Origin: Lacticaseibacillus chiayiensis
GTDB taxonomy: Bacteria; Bacillota; Bacilli; Lactobacillales; Lactobacillaceae
DNA length: 64,000 nt
Assembly (NCBI RefSeq): GCF_004123795.1
Contig: NZ_MSSM01000009.1
Coordinates: 1 to 64,000, forward strand
Direction: 5' to 3'
The notes below the pieces were generated by a model that saw nothing but the letters and a program-made list of their open reading frames with translations, was not told where the DNA came from and did not search any database. The translations under genes were made by a program, and so were the position numbers. Numbering within the stretch: the first letter of the stretch is position 1; each line of letters starts with the position of its first letter. Positions 16,541-24,585 of the stretch are shown here, one piece after another.

Positions 16541-17884
16541 TCATCCTCCAACCACCTGCAAGTGTTGATCCGCCAACTGAACATGCTGCTGACTCACACC
16601 GGCCAACGGAGCAAGGCGATGGGTCACAATCAAAAAAGATTCTTCGACGGCTTTTTCCTGAATCCATTTAGTGAAAAAAGCACATGCCCGCTCGTCCAAC
16701 CCGCTGAAAGGCTCGTCTAACAGTAAAAATGATCGGTCCAGACTCAGCATTGCGATGAGTTGAATCATTTTCTTTTGGCCATCGCTCAGGTGATACAGGC
16801 TACCATTTTGCTTGTCTGCCAACCCCAGATACTCAAGCGCGTTTTGTTGGCGTTCACGTACTTCTGCCGTAAGTGGTGATCCAAATTTCAACTCGTCAGC
16901 CGGCGTCAAGGTCACAAATTGTTTGGTGGCGTCCTGCACTGCCAACGTCATCGTTTGAAACAGTCGCTGCCTGCGTCGTAAGCGGCGATCGCCAAGAAGC
17001 ATGCGGCCTTGGTAGGGATGCAGCTGTACCATAGCACGCAACAATGTCGACTTGCCGCTACCATTGGCGCCGGTTAGTGTCGTTATCCCGGTATTAAAAT
17101 GCCAATCAGCCGCTCGGATCAGGACTTGACGATTCTGGCCACAAATCACGTGATCAAGGTGAAACAAAGGTTTCGTGCCCGCGTTAGTTTGCGTTAATTG
17201 AAAATGCGTCGGAATCGTCGTTAGTGTCGATAAAGGCAATCTAGTCAGCCGGCCATTTTTCAACGAGACGAGCTCATCGGCAACGTCAGCGTAATCACTC
17301 AAGTCATGTTCCGCGATGACAATGGTTTTCCCGACATCGCGCAAGTGGCCTAACTTGGTGATGAGCTGCTGGCGGCTGGCCGGATCAATGCTTGCAAAAG
17401 GCTCGTCAAGCAACAACACCGGCGCATCCATCGCCAGTAAAACTGTCAACGCCGCGCGCTGCTTTTCGCCACCGGACAAGGTTTGTAAGTCGCGATCCAA
17501 GAATGCCGTGGTTTCACCCAATGCCACAGCCTGTCTGATTTGCTTCACCATCGCTTCCGCTGGCAAGTTGAGATTTTCTAAGGCAAAGTTGAGTTCGCCG
17601 CGCAGTGTTCGCATGGTAAACTGCTGATCGGGATTTTGAAACAGCATGCCAACCTGCCGCGCTTTCGATTGCATAGCGTCATCGCGATTGTCGTGACCAT
17701 TCACCAAGATTTTGCCTTCATACATCATCGGCGCGAATCCGGCAATCAAGTTGAGTAAGGTGGACTTGCCGCTGCCACTATCGCCGGTCAACACGGTCAT
17801 CGCACCAGTCGCAAATGCGAAGTCGAGGCCGTCAAAAAGTGGGCCATCCCGCTGAAATCGCAACTTCTTGAGTTCAATCCCCAT
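16541..17884 (-). CDS. ykoD: ECF transporter duplicated ATPase (YkoD)
   Basis: Energises the YkoEDC importer. The 447 residues are two fused ECF-type ATPases. The first has Walker A GDSGSGKS near 35, signature LSGGEKQRAAL and Walker B VLLLDEPFASID. The second has Walker A GANGSGKS near 270, signature LSDGQKKMIQL and FLLLDEPFSGLDE. The fusion of both ATPases in one chain is the known YkoD arrangement. The start codon is 4 nt after the ykoE stop. Confidence 0.93.
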   Translation of the reverse strand: MGIELKKLRFQRDGPLFDGLDFAFATGAMTVLTGDSGSGKSTLLNLIAGFAPMMYEGKILVNGHDNRDDAMQSKARQVGMLFQNPDQQFTMRTLRGELNFALENLNLPAEAMVKQIRQAVALGETTAFLDRDLQTLSGGEKQRAALTVLLAMDAPVLLLDEPFASIDPASRQQLITKLGHLRDVGKTIVIAEHDLSDYADVADELVSLKNGRLTRLPLSTLTTIPTHFQLTQTNAGTKPLFHLDHVICGQNRQVLIRAADWHFNTGITTLTGANGSGKSTLLRAMVQLHPYQGRMLLGDRRLRRRQRLFQTMTLAVQDATKQFVTLTPADELKFGSPLTAEVRERQQNALEYLGLADKQNGSLYHLSDGQKKMIQLIAMLSLDRSFLLLDEPFSGLDERACAFFTKWIQEKAVEESFLIVTHRLAPLAGVSQQHVQLADQHLQVVGG

Positions 17885-17887
17885 GGC

Positions 17888-18457
17888 TCATGACCTGCCC
17901 GTCAGTCGTTTGACCCCAGCGGCTTGTTCATAAAGTTTCATCACGAGTTGAACCAACACCACGCCGAAGAAAATAACCGACAACAGCCGCACCGTCACCA
18001 ATGCCAGAATCATGCCGAGACTATAGGCCCCATAACCTAGTTTGAAATATTCGTAGGCAAAGCTGAAAACGGTGGTACCAACTGCTGCTAACAACAGGCT
18101 CACGGTGTCATAGCGGCGATAACGCGTCACAATGAAGCCCGCCTCACTGCCCAATCCTTGAACAAAACCGGAAAGCAACACGGCCGGCCCAAAATAAGAT
18201 CCATAAAGCATTTCCGCCAGCGCCGCCAAACACTCACCTAAAATCGAACTGCCTTTCTTTTGCAGTAACATGGCGGTCATCGGCGCTGCCATCACCCACA
18301 TGCCAAACAAAATTTCATTAGCAAACGGCGCATAACCGATTGGCGTCAATGCCGCTGCTAGCAAAGCATAAATGGCATCGGCACCCATAAAGACGCCACC
18401 AAATAGAAAGGCCAAAAATGCCAGCAAAACCACATCACGCAACGACCATTTATCCAT
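17888..18457 (-). CDS. ykoE: ECF transporter S component (YkoE, HMP/thiamin)
   Basis: Membrane substrate-binding subunit of the thiamin-precursor ECF transporter. The 189 residues form about five to six helices with the YkoE-type segments FGGVFMGADAIYALLAAALTP and EILFGMWVMAAPMTAMLLQKKG and a GAYSLGMILALVTVRLLS helix near the C-terminus. Start chosen at 18457 with GGGGG about 8 nt upstream; a longer frame to 18586 enters repeat sequence and lacks hydrophobic character. It is the first gene of the TPP-riboswitch operon. Confidence 0.9.
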   Translation of the reverse strand: MDKWSLRDVVLLAFLAFLFGGVFMGADAIYALLAAALTPIGYAPFANEILFGMWVMAAPMTAMLLQKKGSSILGECLAALAEMLYGSYFGPAVLLSGFVQGLGSEAGFIVTRYRRYDTVSLLLAAVGTTVFSFAYEYFKLGYGAYSLGMILALVTVRLLSVIFFGVVLVQLVMKLYEQAAGVKRLTGRS

Positions 18458-18584
18458 TAAAATAACCCCCATTTCTTCAAATAAAGACAGACGGGGGCTA
18501 AATAGTATCAATCCTTGATTGCGGTGTTTATCCATGCCATTCATGTCCGCCCACTCGTTAATTTGGCAAACGCGGCGGCTCTCC

Positions 18585-18660
18585 ATAACGCGCTCCCTGG
18601 CGCAGAAGCCTGCGTGTAAGGATCTCAGACCGCAATGGCTCAGACCGGCGTCCGCGCTCT
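18585..18660 (-). repeat. palindromic element, copy 4 (truncated)
   Basis: Partial copy of about 76 bp, lacking much of the second arm, placed end to end with copy 5 in the long leader upstream of ykoE. Confidence 0.75.
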
Positions 18661-18780
18661 ATAACGCGTTCGCAGTCGCAGAAATCTGCGTGTAAGGACC
18701 TCAAGCCTAAATGGCCAAATCCCAGCCATTTAGCTTGAGGCCACTTACACTCCGATTTCTAAGCGCTCCTGCTCACGCTT
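18661..18780 (-). repeat. palindromic element, copy 5
   Basis: Full-length but divergent copy whose loop-proximal arms (cctcaagcctaaatggc / gccatttagcttgagg) are changed on both sides so that pairing is kept. This suggests selection for the hairpin or gene conversion between arms. Confidence 0.8.
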
Positions 18781-18782
18781 AC

Positions 18783-18825
18783 AAAAAAAGGGCCCATCAC
18801 CAAATCATCGGCGGGGTCCATGAAC
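18783..18825 (-). terminator. probable riboswitch expression-platform terminator
   Basis: On the minus strand a GC-rich segment ends in gggcccttttttt, 40-80 nt downstream of the TPP aptamer and before ykoE. Position fits a transcription-terminating expression platform; the exact stem needs folding. Confidence 0.5.
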
Positions 18826-18866
18826 GCACAAATAAGCATCATCAAAAGAATTGATTTTTAACGACA

Positions 18867-18932
18867 TTTCCCTGCGGCAGTCCTAACTGCATCAGGTTCC
18901 ATGGGTATCATCTCAGCTTCTACAGCACCCCA
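18867..18932 (-). ncRNA. TPP riboswitch (THI element)
   Basis: Read on the minus strand the segment has the conserved aptamer strings: GGGGTGCT, GCTGAGATGATACCC, GAACCTGAT, and the closing GCCGCAGGGA. These match the THI-box consensus that binds thiamin pyrophosphate. It leads the ykoE-ykoD-ykoC-tenA-thiW-thiM-thiE-thiD run; high TPP should shut the operon. Confidence 0.95.
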
Positions 18933-19141
18933 AATGTTTCTATTCGATTGTAACGGCAGTATATCACTTTTTATTTGGAAGCGCTACAGGAAAGACGCAC
19001 GTGTATGTGTATGTGTCTTAGTATCGGAGAACGTCAACAGACGGATTCAGTCTTGGCCCCTTACGTGCAAGGTTTAAACTCATGAATGTGTTTTGATACG
19101 TTAGCGTAGCAGATTCAAAATCTACATGATATAATAGAAAC

Positions 19142-19255
19142 GAACAAAGAGCCTAGTGAGTGAACACCAAGCTCTTTGGAATGCTATTTAACAGCAGCTC
19201 GTTTTGACTACAAAATAGCCGTCAATTCGCTACCGAGGCGTGACGGCTATTTTGT
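19142..19255 (+). ncRNA. type I antitoxin RNA of locus 1
   Basis: Inferred plus-strand RNA facing the toxin gene. A tataat box at 19130-19135 would start it near 19142, and it would end at the shared terminator. It contains gagcct...aagctcttt segments that can pair with the 5' part of the toxin message, as in Fst/Lpt-type systems where toxin and antitoxin RNAs converge. The coordinates are estimates. Confidence 0.65.
19210..19255. terminator. bidirectional terminator of type I locus 1
   Basis: Two perfect 15-nt arms acaaaatagccgtca / tgacggctattttgt. The A-rich and T-rich edges allow termination from both sides, as known for convergent Fst-family loci. Confidence 0.85.
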
Positions 19256-19351
19256 GTTATTCCTGTCAATTAGCACAATGACTAACGCCAGTAGGGCAAG
19301 AATGAAACTGCCGAACTGAAACATCAGGTCAAGTGCGTCTTTGACTGGCAC
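19247..19351 (-). CDS. Fst/Lpt-type type I toxin peptide (holin-like)
   Basis: A 34-residue membrane peptide: MPVKDALDLMFQFGSFILAL then LALVIVLIDRNNTK. It has one hydrophobic helix (about 10-28) and the charged C-terminal tail DRNNTK of the Fst/Lpt putative holin-like toxin family, known to act at the membrane. GTG start at 19351 with AAAGGAG 7 nt upstream. A convergent antisense RNA from the plus strand overlaps its 3' end and shares its terminator, the hallmark of this family. Too short for routine gene calling. Confidence 0.85.
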   Translation of the reverse strand: MPVKDALDLMFQFGSFILALLALVIVLIDRNNTK

Positions 19352-19576
19352 AAGGCTACTCCTTTCTTCAGGATTGTGAGGTACTACAGTTCTAAAACCA
19401 TAGCGATCACCCTCTTTCAGATAGTGTAGCTGCCGTCGCGTAGCATTCTGAATTTATTGTAGCATGGGTTTACTAGAAGGGAAATAGTTTGTTTAAATAC
19501 CTTTTGTTATTATTAAGCGTTCTCAATAATGTATCATCACTATTGAGGTTTTTCAAACCACCTGCTATTATATCCA

Positions 19577-19690
19577 CATAAAGAGCCTGGTGCAGGAACA
19601 CCAAGCCCTTTGGAATGCTATTTAACAGCAGCTCATTTAAGGCTACAAAATAGCCGTCAATTCGCTGGCTGTGCGAGACGGCTATTTTGT
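19577..19690 (+). ncRNA. type I antitoxin RNA of locus 2
   Basis: Second copy of the antitoxin RNA, closely similar to locus 1. Its promoter is better: TTGAGG and TATTAT (19565-19570) spaced by 17 nt. It ends at the 19645-19690 hairpin. Inferred from homology to locus 1 and the promoter. Confidence 0.65.
19645..19690. terminator. bidirectional terminator of type I locus 2
   Basis: Arms acaaaatagccgtc / gacggctattttgt, 14 nt each, loop changed relative to locus 1. Confidence 0.85.
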
Positions 19691-19722
19691 GTTATTCCGG
19701 TCAACTAGCACAATGATTAATG

Positions 19723-19785
19723 TTAGTATGGAGAGATAGACCTCGCCACACAGAACATCAAATCAAGTACGTCTTTGACTGACAC
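19723..19785 (-). pseudogene. frameshifted Fst/Lpt-type toxin, locus 2
   Basis: Starts like the locus 1 toxin (GTG with AAAGGAG; VSVKDVLDLMF) but a one-base deletion relative to locus 1 ends it after 20 residues (CVARSISPY). The downstream nucleotides still match the locus 1 tail through aataacacaaaatag. The toxin is therefore inactivated while its antitoxin RNA appears intact. Confidence 0.8.
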
Positions 19786-20017
19786 AAGGCTACTCCTTTC
19801 TTCAGGATTATGACGTACGACAGTTCTAAAGCCAAAGTTATCACCTTCTTTCGAGGAATGTAGCTGCCGGTTTCATAGCATGCCGGATTATTGGCATAAG
19901 ACGAGATCCGCTACCATCTACGTCAATGACCACCAATAATCCATCGAACACCAACAGCCCACCATGTGGCACAGTTTCTATGTGCACAGCATGATGGGCT
20001 GTTTTTTCAGTTCATTT

Positions 20018-21649
20018 TCACTTCAGATAAGCCGTCTTGAAATCATATGGTGTTCCATTAGGATTGAACGACAAACCTTTTACATTCGACCGCAACAATT
20101 GCAGGTTATCAGCTTGGTAAAGTGGCAAGGTGCCTTGATCCTTCATCAGAATCTTTTCGGCATCTTGCAACATGGTCCAGCGTTTTTGCGGGTCGTTGCC
20201 ATATTTGGTTTCGGTTTCGCTTAGCAACTGATCCAGCTTGGCGTCTTTGTAGCCTGATGAATTGTAGCTCGAGTCGCTGATCCATACGTCCAGGAAGTTG
20301 TACGCGTCAGCAAAGATCGATTGCCATCCGGTGACCACCATGTCGTAATTGCCGGAATTCATCGCTTGCAGGCGTTGTGCTTTCGGAATGCTCTTAATCG
20401 TGACTTTAACATGTGGCAAGTCTTCAAACGCACCTTGCAGATATTCGGCGACCTGTTTGGAAACATCCGTATCATCGGCTAGTAATGTTAAGTTCAGTTG
20501 ACTTTGGCCAGATTCTTTCATGCCTTCTGCAAATAGCTTCTTCGCTTTAGTTTTGTCATAGGCAACCGCACTTTTCACCTGGGTTGTCTTGGCAAAATCC
20601 GCACCGGTTTTCTGATTGGTATACAAACCGATCGGAATGAAGCCCAGCGCCGGCTTGGAGCCATCTTTCAAAACGTTCTTGGTCAGGGCCGTTCGATTAA
20701 CCATCATGGAAAAGGCTTGGCGTACCTTAAGATTCTTGAACGCCGGAACCTGTTTTTGATTCAGGTCAACGCGTGTCATGTTGGAAGACAGCCGTTTAAC
20801 CGCATCTTTGTCCTTGAGATGGGCGGCGGCTTGTTCACCGGTCAGCACGATCGAGTCCAACTTCTTGGTTTGATAAAGGTTCATGCCGGTTTGAACATCC
20901 TTGATCACGGTTTCGTTAACCTTAGCAAGTTTAACGTGTTTTTTATCCCAGTACTGCGGGTTCTTGGCCAGCGTCCAACTGTCTCCGGTTCCATTCCATT
21001 TCGTCAACTTAAATGGCCCACTGTAAACCTGCGTCGTTGCGGAAGTGCCATACTTTTTACCATATTTTTCAACCACTTTTTGATTCTGCGGATAATACAG
21101 CGGGAACGCCAGCAACTTCTTGAAGTAAGCGGTCGGATTTTCCAGCGTGATCGTTAAGTGATGGCTGTCGGTGGCCTTAATGCCTAGATCAGACGCCGGC
21201 TTAGTTCCTTTGATAATCGCGCTGGCATTTTTCACCGGCGCAAAGTAGAACGCATCAGTGGCTTTCGTCTTTGGATCCACGGTGCGCTGCCAACTATACA
21301 CAAAATCCTGTGCCGTAATCGGATCGCCATTGCTCCATTTTGCATTGCGTAACGTGACATGATACGTCATGCCATCTTTACTGGTCGTGACCTTCTTAGC
21401 CAATGCGAGTTGCGGCTTTTGGCCCTTATCAGTTAACCGGTAAATCCCTTCCTGCGTATTATTCATCACTTGAAAAGAAACGGTATCCGTCGATTGTGAA
21501 GGATCATTGGTCACAATTGAAGATGATTCCGACCAATTCAGAGTTTGATTGGTACTTGATTGCCCACTGCTGCTTGATGAGCAACCAGCGGCCAAAAGTA
21601 CGAGCGCCGCGGATGGCAACGCTAAAAGCCATTTTTTCGACCTGAACAT
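20018..21649 (-). CDS. OppA-type oligopeptide-binding lipoprotein
   Basis: Extracellular peptide-binding protein of an ABC importer. The 543 residues have a lipoprotein signal with lipobox LAAGC (C23), a Ser linker and an SBP_bac_5 domain from about 40 to the end, with typical segments NTQEGIYRLTDKGQ, WSNGDPITAQDFVYSWQRTV and LPLYQADNLQLLR. GGGGG lies before the ATG. No permease or ATPase genes are adjacent, so it must share an Opp/Dpp translocator encoded elsewhere, as is common in lactic acid bacteria. The neighbouring peptidase T fits peptide use. Confidence 0.92.
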   Translation of the reverse strand: MFRSKKWLLALPSAALVLLAAGCSSSSSGQSSTNQTLNWSESSSIVTNDPSQSTDTVSFQVMNNTQEGIYRLTDKGQKPQLALAKKVTTSKDGMTYHVTLRNAKWSNGDPITAQDFVYSWQRTVDPKTKATDAFYFAPVKNASAIIKGTKPASDLGIKATDSHHLTITLENPTAYFKKLLAFPLYYPQNQKVVEKYGKKYGTSATTQVYSGPFKLTKWNGTGDSWTLAKNPQYWDKKHVKLAKVNETVIKDVQTGMNLYQTKKLDSIVLTGEQAAAHLKDKDAVKRLSSNMTRVDLNQKQVPAFKNLKVRQAFSMMVNRTALTKNVLKDGSKPALGFIPIGLYTNQKTGADFAKTTQVKSAVAYDKTKAKKLFAEGMKESGQSQLNLTLLADDTDVSKQVAEYLQGAFEDLPHVKVTIKSIPKAQRLQAMNSGNYDMVVTGWQSIFADAYNFLDVWISDSSYNSSGYKDAKLDQLLSETETKYGNDPQKRWTMLQDAEKILMKDQGTLPLYQADNLQLLRSNVKGLSFNPNGTPYDFKTAYLK

Positions 21650-21761
21650 ATGTATTCCCCCGTCATTCTAAAATTGCGCTATTGACAAAATACTAAGCCA
21701 GATTCAAACTGATTGCAATGTAATGTTAATATTTTTCTCATCGAAAAGGCAGGGATTCTCA

Positions 21762-23009
21762 TTGACGATCAACATCGATCTAGCGCAACTACAAGCAGAT
21801 TTTATCCGGTATGCCAAAATCAACACCCGCTCTTATCCCGGACGTGACACCACGCCATCAACGCCGGGGCAAACGGAATTGGCGAAATTACTGGTGCAGC
21901 AATTGCAGGATTTAGGCCTGCAGGATGTCAGTCTGAACGAAAAAAATGGCTTCGTCACCGCAACGTTATCCGCTAACACGGACAAGCCAGCCAAAAGTTT
22001 CGGCATTATTGCCCATCTTGACACGGCCGATTACAATGCTAAAAACGTGCAACCGCAAGTTCACCCGCATTATGACGGCAGCCCAATTGAATTTAAAAAT
22101 GGATTGCGCTTAACCGTCGAGCAGTTCCCAGCGCTGAAGCAGTATTTTGGCCAAACGCTCATTACCGGCGATGGCACGACTTTGCTGGGCGTTGACGATA
22201 AGGCCGGGATTGCTGGTGCGGTTGCGACTGCCCGCTACCTGCTCGCCCATCCGGAAATCAAACATGGCCTCATTAAGTTCGGTTTTGGGTCGGATGAAGA
22301 AATCGGTGTCGGCGCAGATAAGTTTGATGCAAAAGGTTTCGCGACTGATTTTGCCTACACGCTGGACAATGGTGATCCGGGGCAAATCGAGTATGAAACT
22401 TTCAACGCTGCGCAGGCCACGGTAACGATTGAAGGGACGTCGGTGCATCCCGGAGAAGCTAAGGGATTGATGGTCAACGCCAATACGCTCGGCCGTCAAC
22501 TCGATGCCTCCTTACCTGCTTTTGACCGCCCGGAATTTAGCGCCGGCCACGAAGGTTATTACTTACTCTTGAAGTTTCACGGCGAAATCAGCGAAGCCCA
22601 GCTGGTTTACATCATTCGCGACTTTGATCATCAACAGTTTGAAGCTCGTAAAGCCTACTTCCTGAAAGTCGTGGACGAACTCAACGCGCAGTTTGATCAC
22701 CCCCGCTTGAAAGTGTCCATGTACGACCAGTATTACAACATGGCCGATATCATCAACAAGGATCCTTACCCAATTCGCTTAGCCGAAGCCGGGATCAAAG
22801 CGGCTGGCCTCACGCCTAAAACCGTGCCATTCCGTGGCGGGACAGACGGTTCAAAAATTACTTATCAAGGCATCCCGACACCCAACCTATTCAACGGCGG
22901 CATCAATTTCCACGGCCCTTACGAAGTGGTCTCCACCGAAGCGATGGGCAAGATTGCTGAAACTTTGATCCATATGGCGCAGTTAAACGTTGAGGGTACG
23001 GTGGCTTAG
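21762..23009 (+). CDS. pepT: peptidase T (tripeptidase)
   Basis: Zinc aminotripeptidase that removes N-terminal residues from tripeptides in the cytoplasm. The M20B architecture is clear: metal ligands in IAHLDTADYN, the bridging Asp in GVDDKAG, catalytic Glu pair in SDEEIGVGADKFD, LDNGDPGQ, and a final RGGTDGS...NFHGPYE. The dimerisation domain lies between about 205 and 310. I prefer the TTG at 21762 (GGCAGGGA upstream, 415 residues, usual length about 410) to the ATG at 21723, which adds 13 residues before family homology begins. Confidence 0.94.
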   Translation: MTINIDLAQLQADFIRYAKINTRSYPGRDTTPSTPGQTELAKLLVQQLQDLGLQDVSLNEKNGFVTATLSANTDKPAKSFGIIAHLDTADYNAKNVQPQVHPHYDGSPIEFKNGLRLTVEQFPALKQYFGQTLITGDGTTLLGVDDKAGIAGAVATARYLLAHPEIKHGLIKFGFGSDEEIGVGADKFDAKGFATDFAYTLDNGDPGQIEYETFNAAQATVTIEGTSVHPGEAKGLMVNANTLGRQLDASLPAFDRPEFSAGHEGYYLLLKFHGEISEAQLVYIIRDFDHQQFEARKAYFLKVVDELNAQFDHPRLKVSMYDQYYNMADIINKDPYPIRLAEAGIKAAGLTPKTVPFRGGTDGSKITYQGIPTPNLFNGGINFHGPYEVVSTEAMGKIAETLIHMAQLNVEGTVA

Positions 23010-23054
23010 AAATTTTTTAGGGTGAACACTCGAATTTTATGCACCGGTCAGAGC

Positions 23055-23130
23055 TAAAAAAATAAGCCGACTAGACTTTCACCGATCGCATGCACGTGCA
23101 ATTCTGTGAGAGTCTGGTCGGTTTTATTTT
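23055..23130 (+). terminator. terminator after pepT
   Basis: Long arms aaataagccgactagacttt / agagtctggtcggttttattt with about 20 nt loop; U-rich ends in both directions, so it also closes the minus-strand remnants to the right. Confidence 0.85.
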
Positions 23131-23147
23131 ACAATTGCTAACTACGA

Positions 23148-23360
23148 TTAATCAGAATCTGTTTTGGTAAATCTATCTGTTGCCTGTGGTATACCAGCTT
23201 TGTTTGCGAGTGCACGTTGCGTCAACCTGGCAGCCTCTCTTGCTTGGCTAATAACGACAGCAGCTTCAAGTTTGCTCGACTCACAATCGTACGCTTGTTT
23301 CACTTTAGGATTGCGGAGCTGTTCTCGCAAGTAATCGTCAAAATCAACGTCTCTTCTCAT
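23148..23360 (-). pseudogene. truncated HigA-like XRE antitoxin
   Basis: The 70-residue frame matches the N-terminal part of HigA-type antitoxins: RDVDFDDYLREQLRNPKVKQ, then SSKLEAAVVISQAREAARLT and the first HTH helix ALANKAGIPQAT. At that point the usual recognition helix (ARIERG in the family) is replaced by DRFTKTDSD and a stop, so the DNA-binding domain is broken. AAAGGG precedes ATG 23360. No RelE/HigB toxin gene remains upstream. Confidence 0.65.
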
Positions 23361-23376
23361 GAATCTTTTCCCTTTC

Positions 23377-23496
23377 TTAGCAATTCCTGTCATCGGAAAA
23401 GCAATTGCATTTTTTATCACTGTATACAAGAACATCTGCTGCTTTGTTGATCTTATTGGCAATCTTTTGAGGGGATAAGTTGGCGTAATGATCCAT
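23377..23496 (-). CDS. short ORF coupled to the AbiEi-like gene, unknown
   Basis: A 39-codon frame begins within the stop of the AbiEi-like gene (TGATG), a coupling seen between AbiEi and AbiEii genes. The peptide (MDHYANLSPQKIANKINKAA then DVLVYSDKK) does not show nucleotidyltransferase motifs and ends early. It may be the remnant of a partner gene joined to other sequence. Confidence 0.35.
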   Translation of the reverse strand: MDHYANLSPQKIANKINKAADVLVYSDKKCNCFSDDRNC

Positions 23497-24092
23497 CAGT
23501 TGAGAACCTCCAACAACTTAAAAATATCACTCTTTGGATAAAGCTGTTCCTTGAGTTTCTTAAGCTTACGATACGACTCAACACTGTTGCCATATTCATA
23601 CATATAGTTATTAATAGCCTCCTTCCGAGTATAGGGTGCTACATCGGCGCGCTCCCAAAGTTCGAGAATCGTTCTTTCTATCGAATAAACCGGCACAATC
23701 CCCATGTTCGGAGTTTCAGCAGTCGTAATGCCCGGAAAATACCGGTCAGAAACATAGTAAATCGGCACAACTCCTTGTTCGGCGAGACGAGGATTTCGGT
23801 ATCCATGCGGAAAAGCCATGATAAATCGATCAGGGAGTTGATCAGTGAGCCCATGCAAAAATAAGGCCGTATCTAGTGCAAAGATTCCCTTTGTATATCG
23901 CTGTGCAAGAACTGCAAAATCATCCCAGGTATAGCCGTCTTCAACGTAAACACCGCGTTCTTCACGTGAGATACGGCCGATATTGACAGCATGTTTAAGC
24001 ATTGACGAGGAAATGCCGTAACGCCGTGCCGTTCCACTGACAAAGGTGTGGTATTTTTTCAACAACGCATCAAGCTTTTTAGTGTCCGTCAT
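23496..24092 (-). CDS. AbiEi-family antitoxin-like regulator
   Basis: The 198-residue protein fits the AbiEi type IV antitoxin family: an N-terminal winged-helix part (VSGTARRYGISSSMLKHAVN then GRISREERGVYV), then the AbiEi domain with FALDTALFLHGLTD and VPVYSIERTILELWERAD. In complete systems it represses its own operon and antagonises the AbiEii nucleotidyltransferase toxin, giving abortive phage infection. Here no AbiEii gene follows; only a 39-codon frame and a broken HigA remain. It is an orphan regulator or a decaying defence locus. Confidence 0.8.
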   Translation of the reverse strand: MTDTKKLDALLKKYHTFVSGTARRYGISSSMLKHAVNIGRISREERGVYVEDGYTWDDFAVLAQRYTKGIFALDTALFLHGLTDQLPDRFIMAFPHGYRNPRLAEQGVVPIYYVSDRYFPGITTAETPNMGIVPVYSIERTILELWERADVAPYTRKEAINNYMYEYGNSVESYRKLKKLKEQLYPKSDIFKLLEVLN

Positions 24093-24255
24093 CCATGCCC
24101 TCCTTTTGTCCTTATATACGTCAAAAATATTATATGACGTATATATAGGTTGTTCAACTAAAAAGAACTAAGCATCAGTACCTCCCTAAACTTTTGCTCA
24201 GTTTTAAATACGCTCAAAACAATTAACCAAACCCCGCCATTTTTGCCATGCCAAC

Positions 24256-24465
24256 TTGCAAAAGTGGGACTTTTGCGGGCCCGGATATTCCGGCATAATG
24301 ACATTGTTGCGTTATTTTGTCGCAAATGGCGAAGGCTTCGTCCGCCTCAACATCGGCATGCCACGGCCGCTGCTCAAGGAAGCACTGGATCGAATCCTTG
24401 CCACTTACGCCAAGTGGCCACTCACAGAAAAAGCTCAAGCAGCACCCACACCAGCCGAAAAATGA
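24256..24465 (+). pseudogene. 3' fragment of a PatB/MalY-type aminotransferase
   Basis: The frame encodes the C-terminal end of pyridoxal-phosphate C-S lyases of the PatB/MalY group: GEGFVRLNIGMPRPLLKEAL then DRILATYAKW, where the Arg of FVRLNIG is the carboxylate-binding residue. The other four-fifths of the protein, including the PLP lysine, is absent, and the 5' side is unrelated sequence. Remnant of a deletion. Confidence 0.75.
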
Positions 24466-24475
24466 GCGCCAAACT

Positions 24476-24523
24476 AAATTGATCCCAGCAAGACCAAAAC
24501 ACGTCTCCTGGGATCAATTTTTG
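24476..24523 (+). terminator. terminator after the aminotransferase remnant
   Basis: Arms aattgatcccag / ctgggatcaatt followed by TTTTT; the lost gene's own terminator has been kept. Confidence 0.85.
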
Positions 24524-24585
24524 TATTTTTTTTAAAGAGGCTTAACGCCAGATACCATTTGGCGAGCACTGTCGCACAGATTTGA

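Noticed and set aside
19983-20023. Hairpin near the oppA-type stop as its terminator
   Set aside because: The acagccca...tgggctgt hairpin has a T run only in the plus direction, so it would not end the minus-strand gene efficiently; not listed as a feature.
24256-24465. Intact small gene of 69 residues
   Set aside because: It is collinear with only the last part of PatB/MalY aminotransferases and lacks the PLP site, so it is a fragment.
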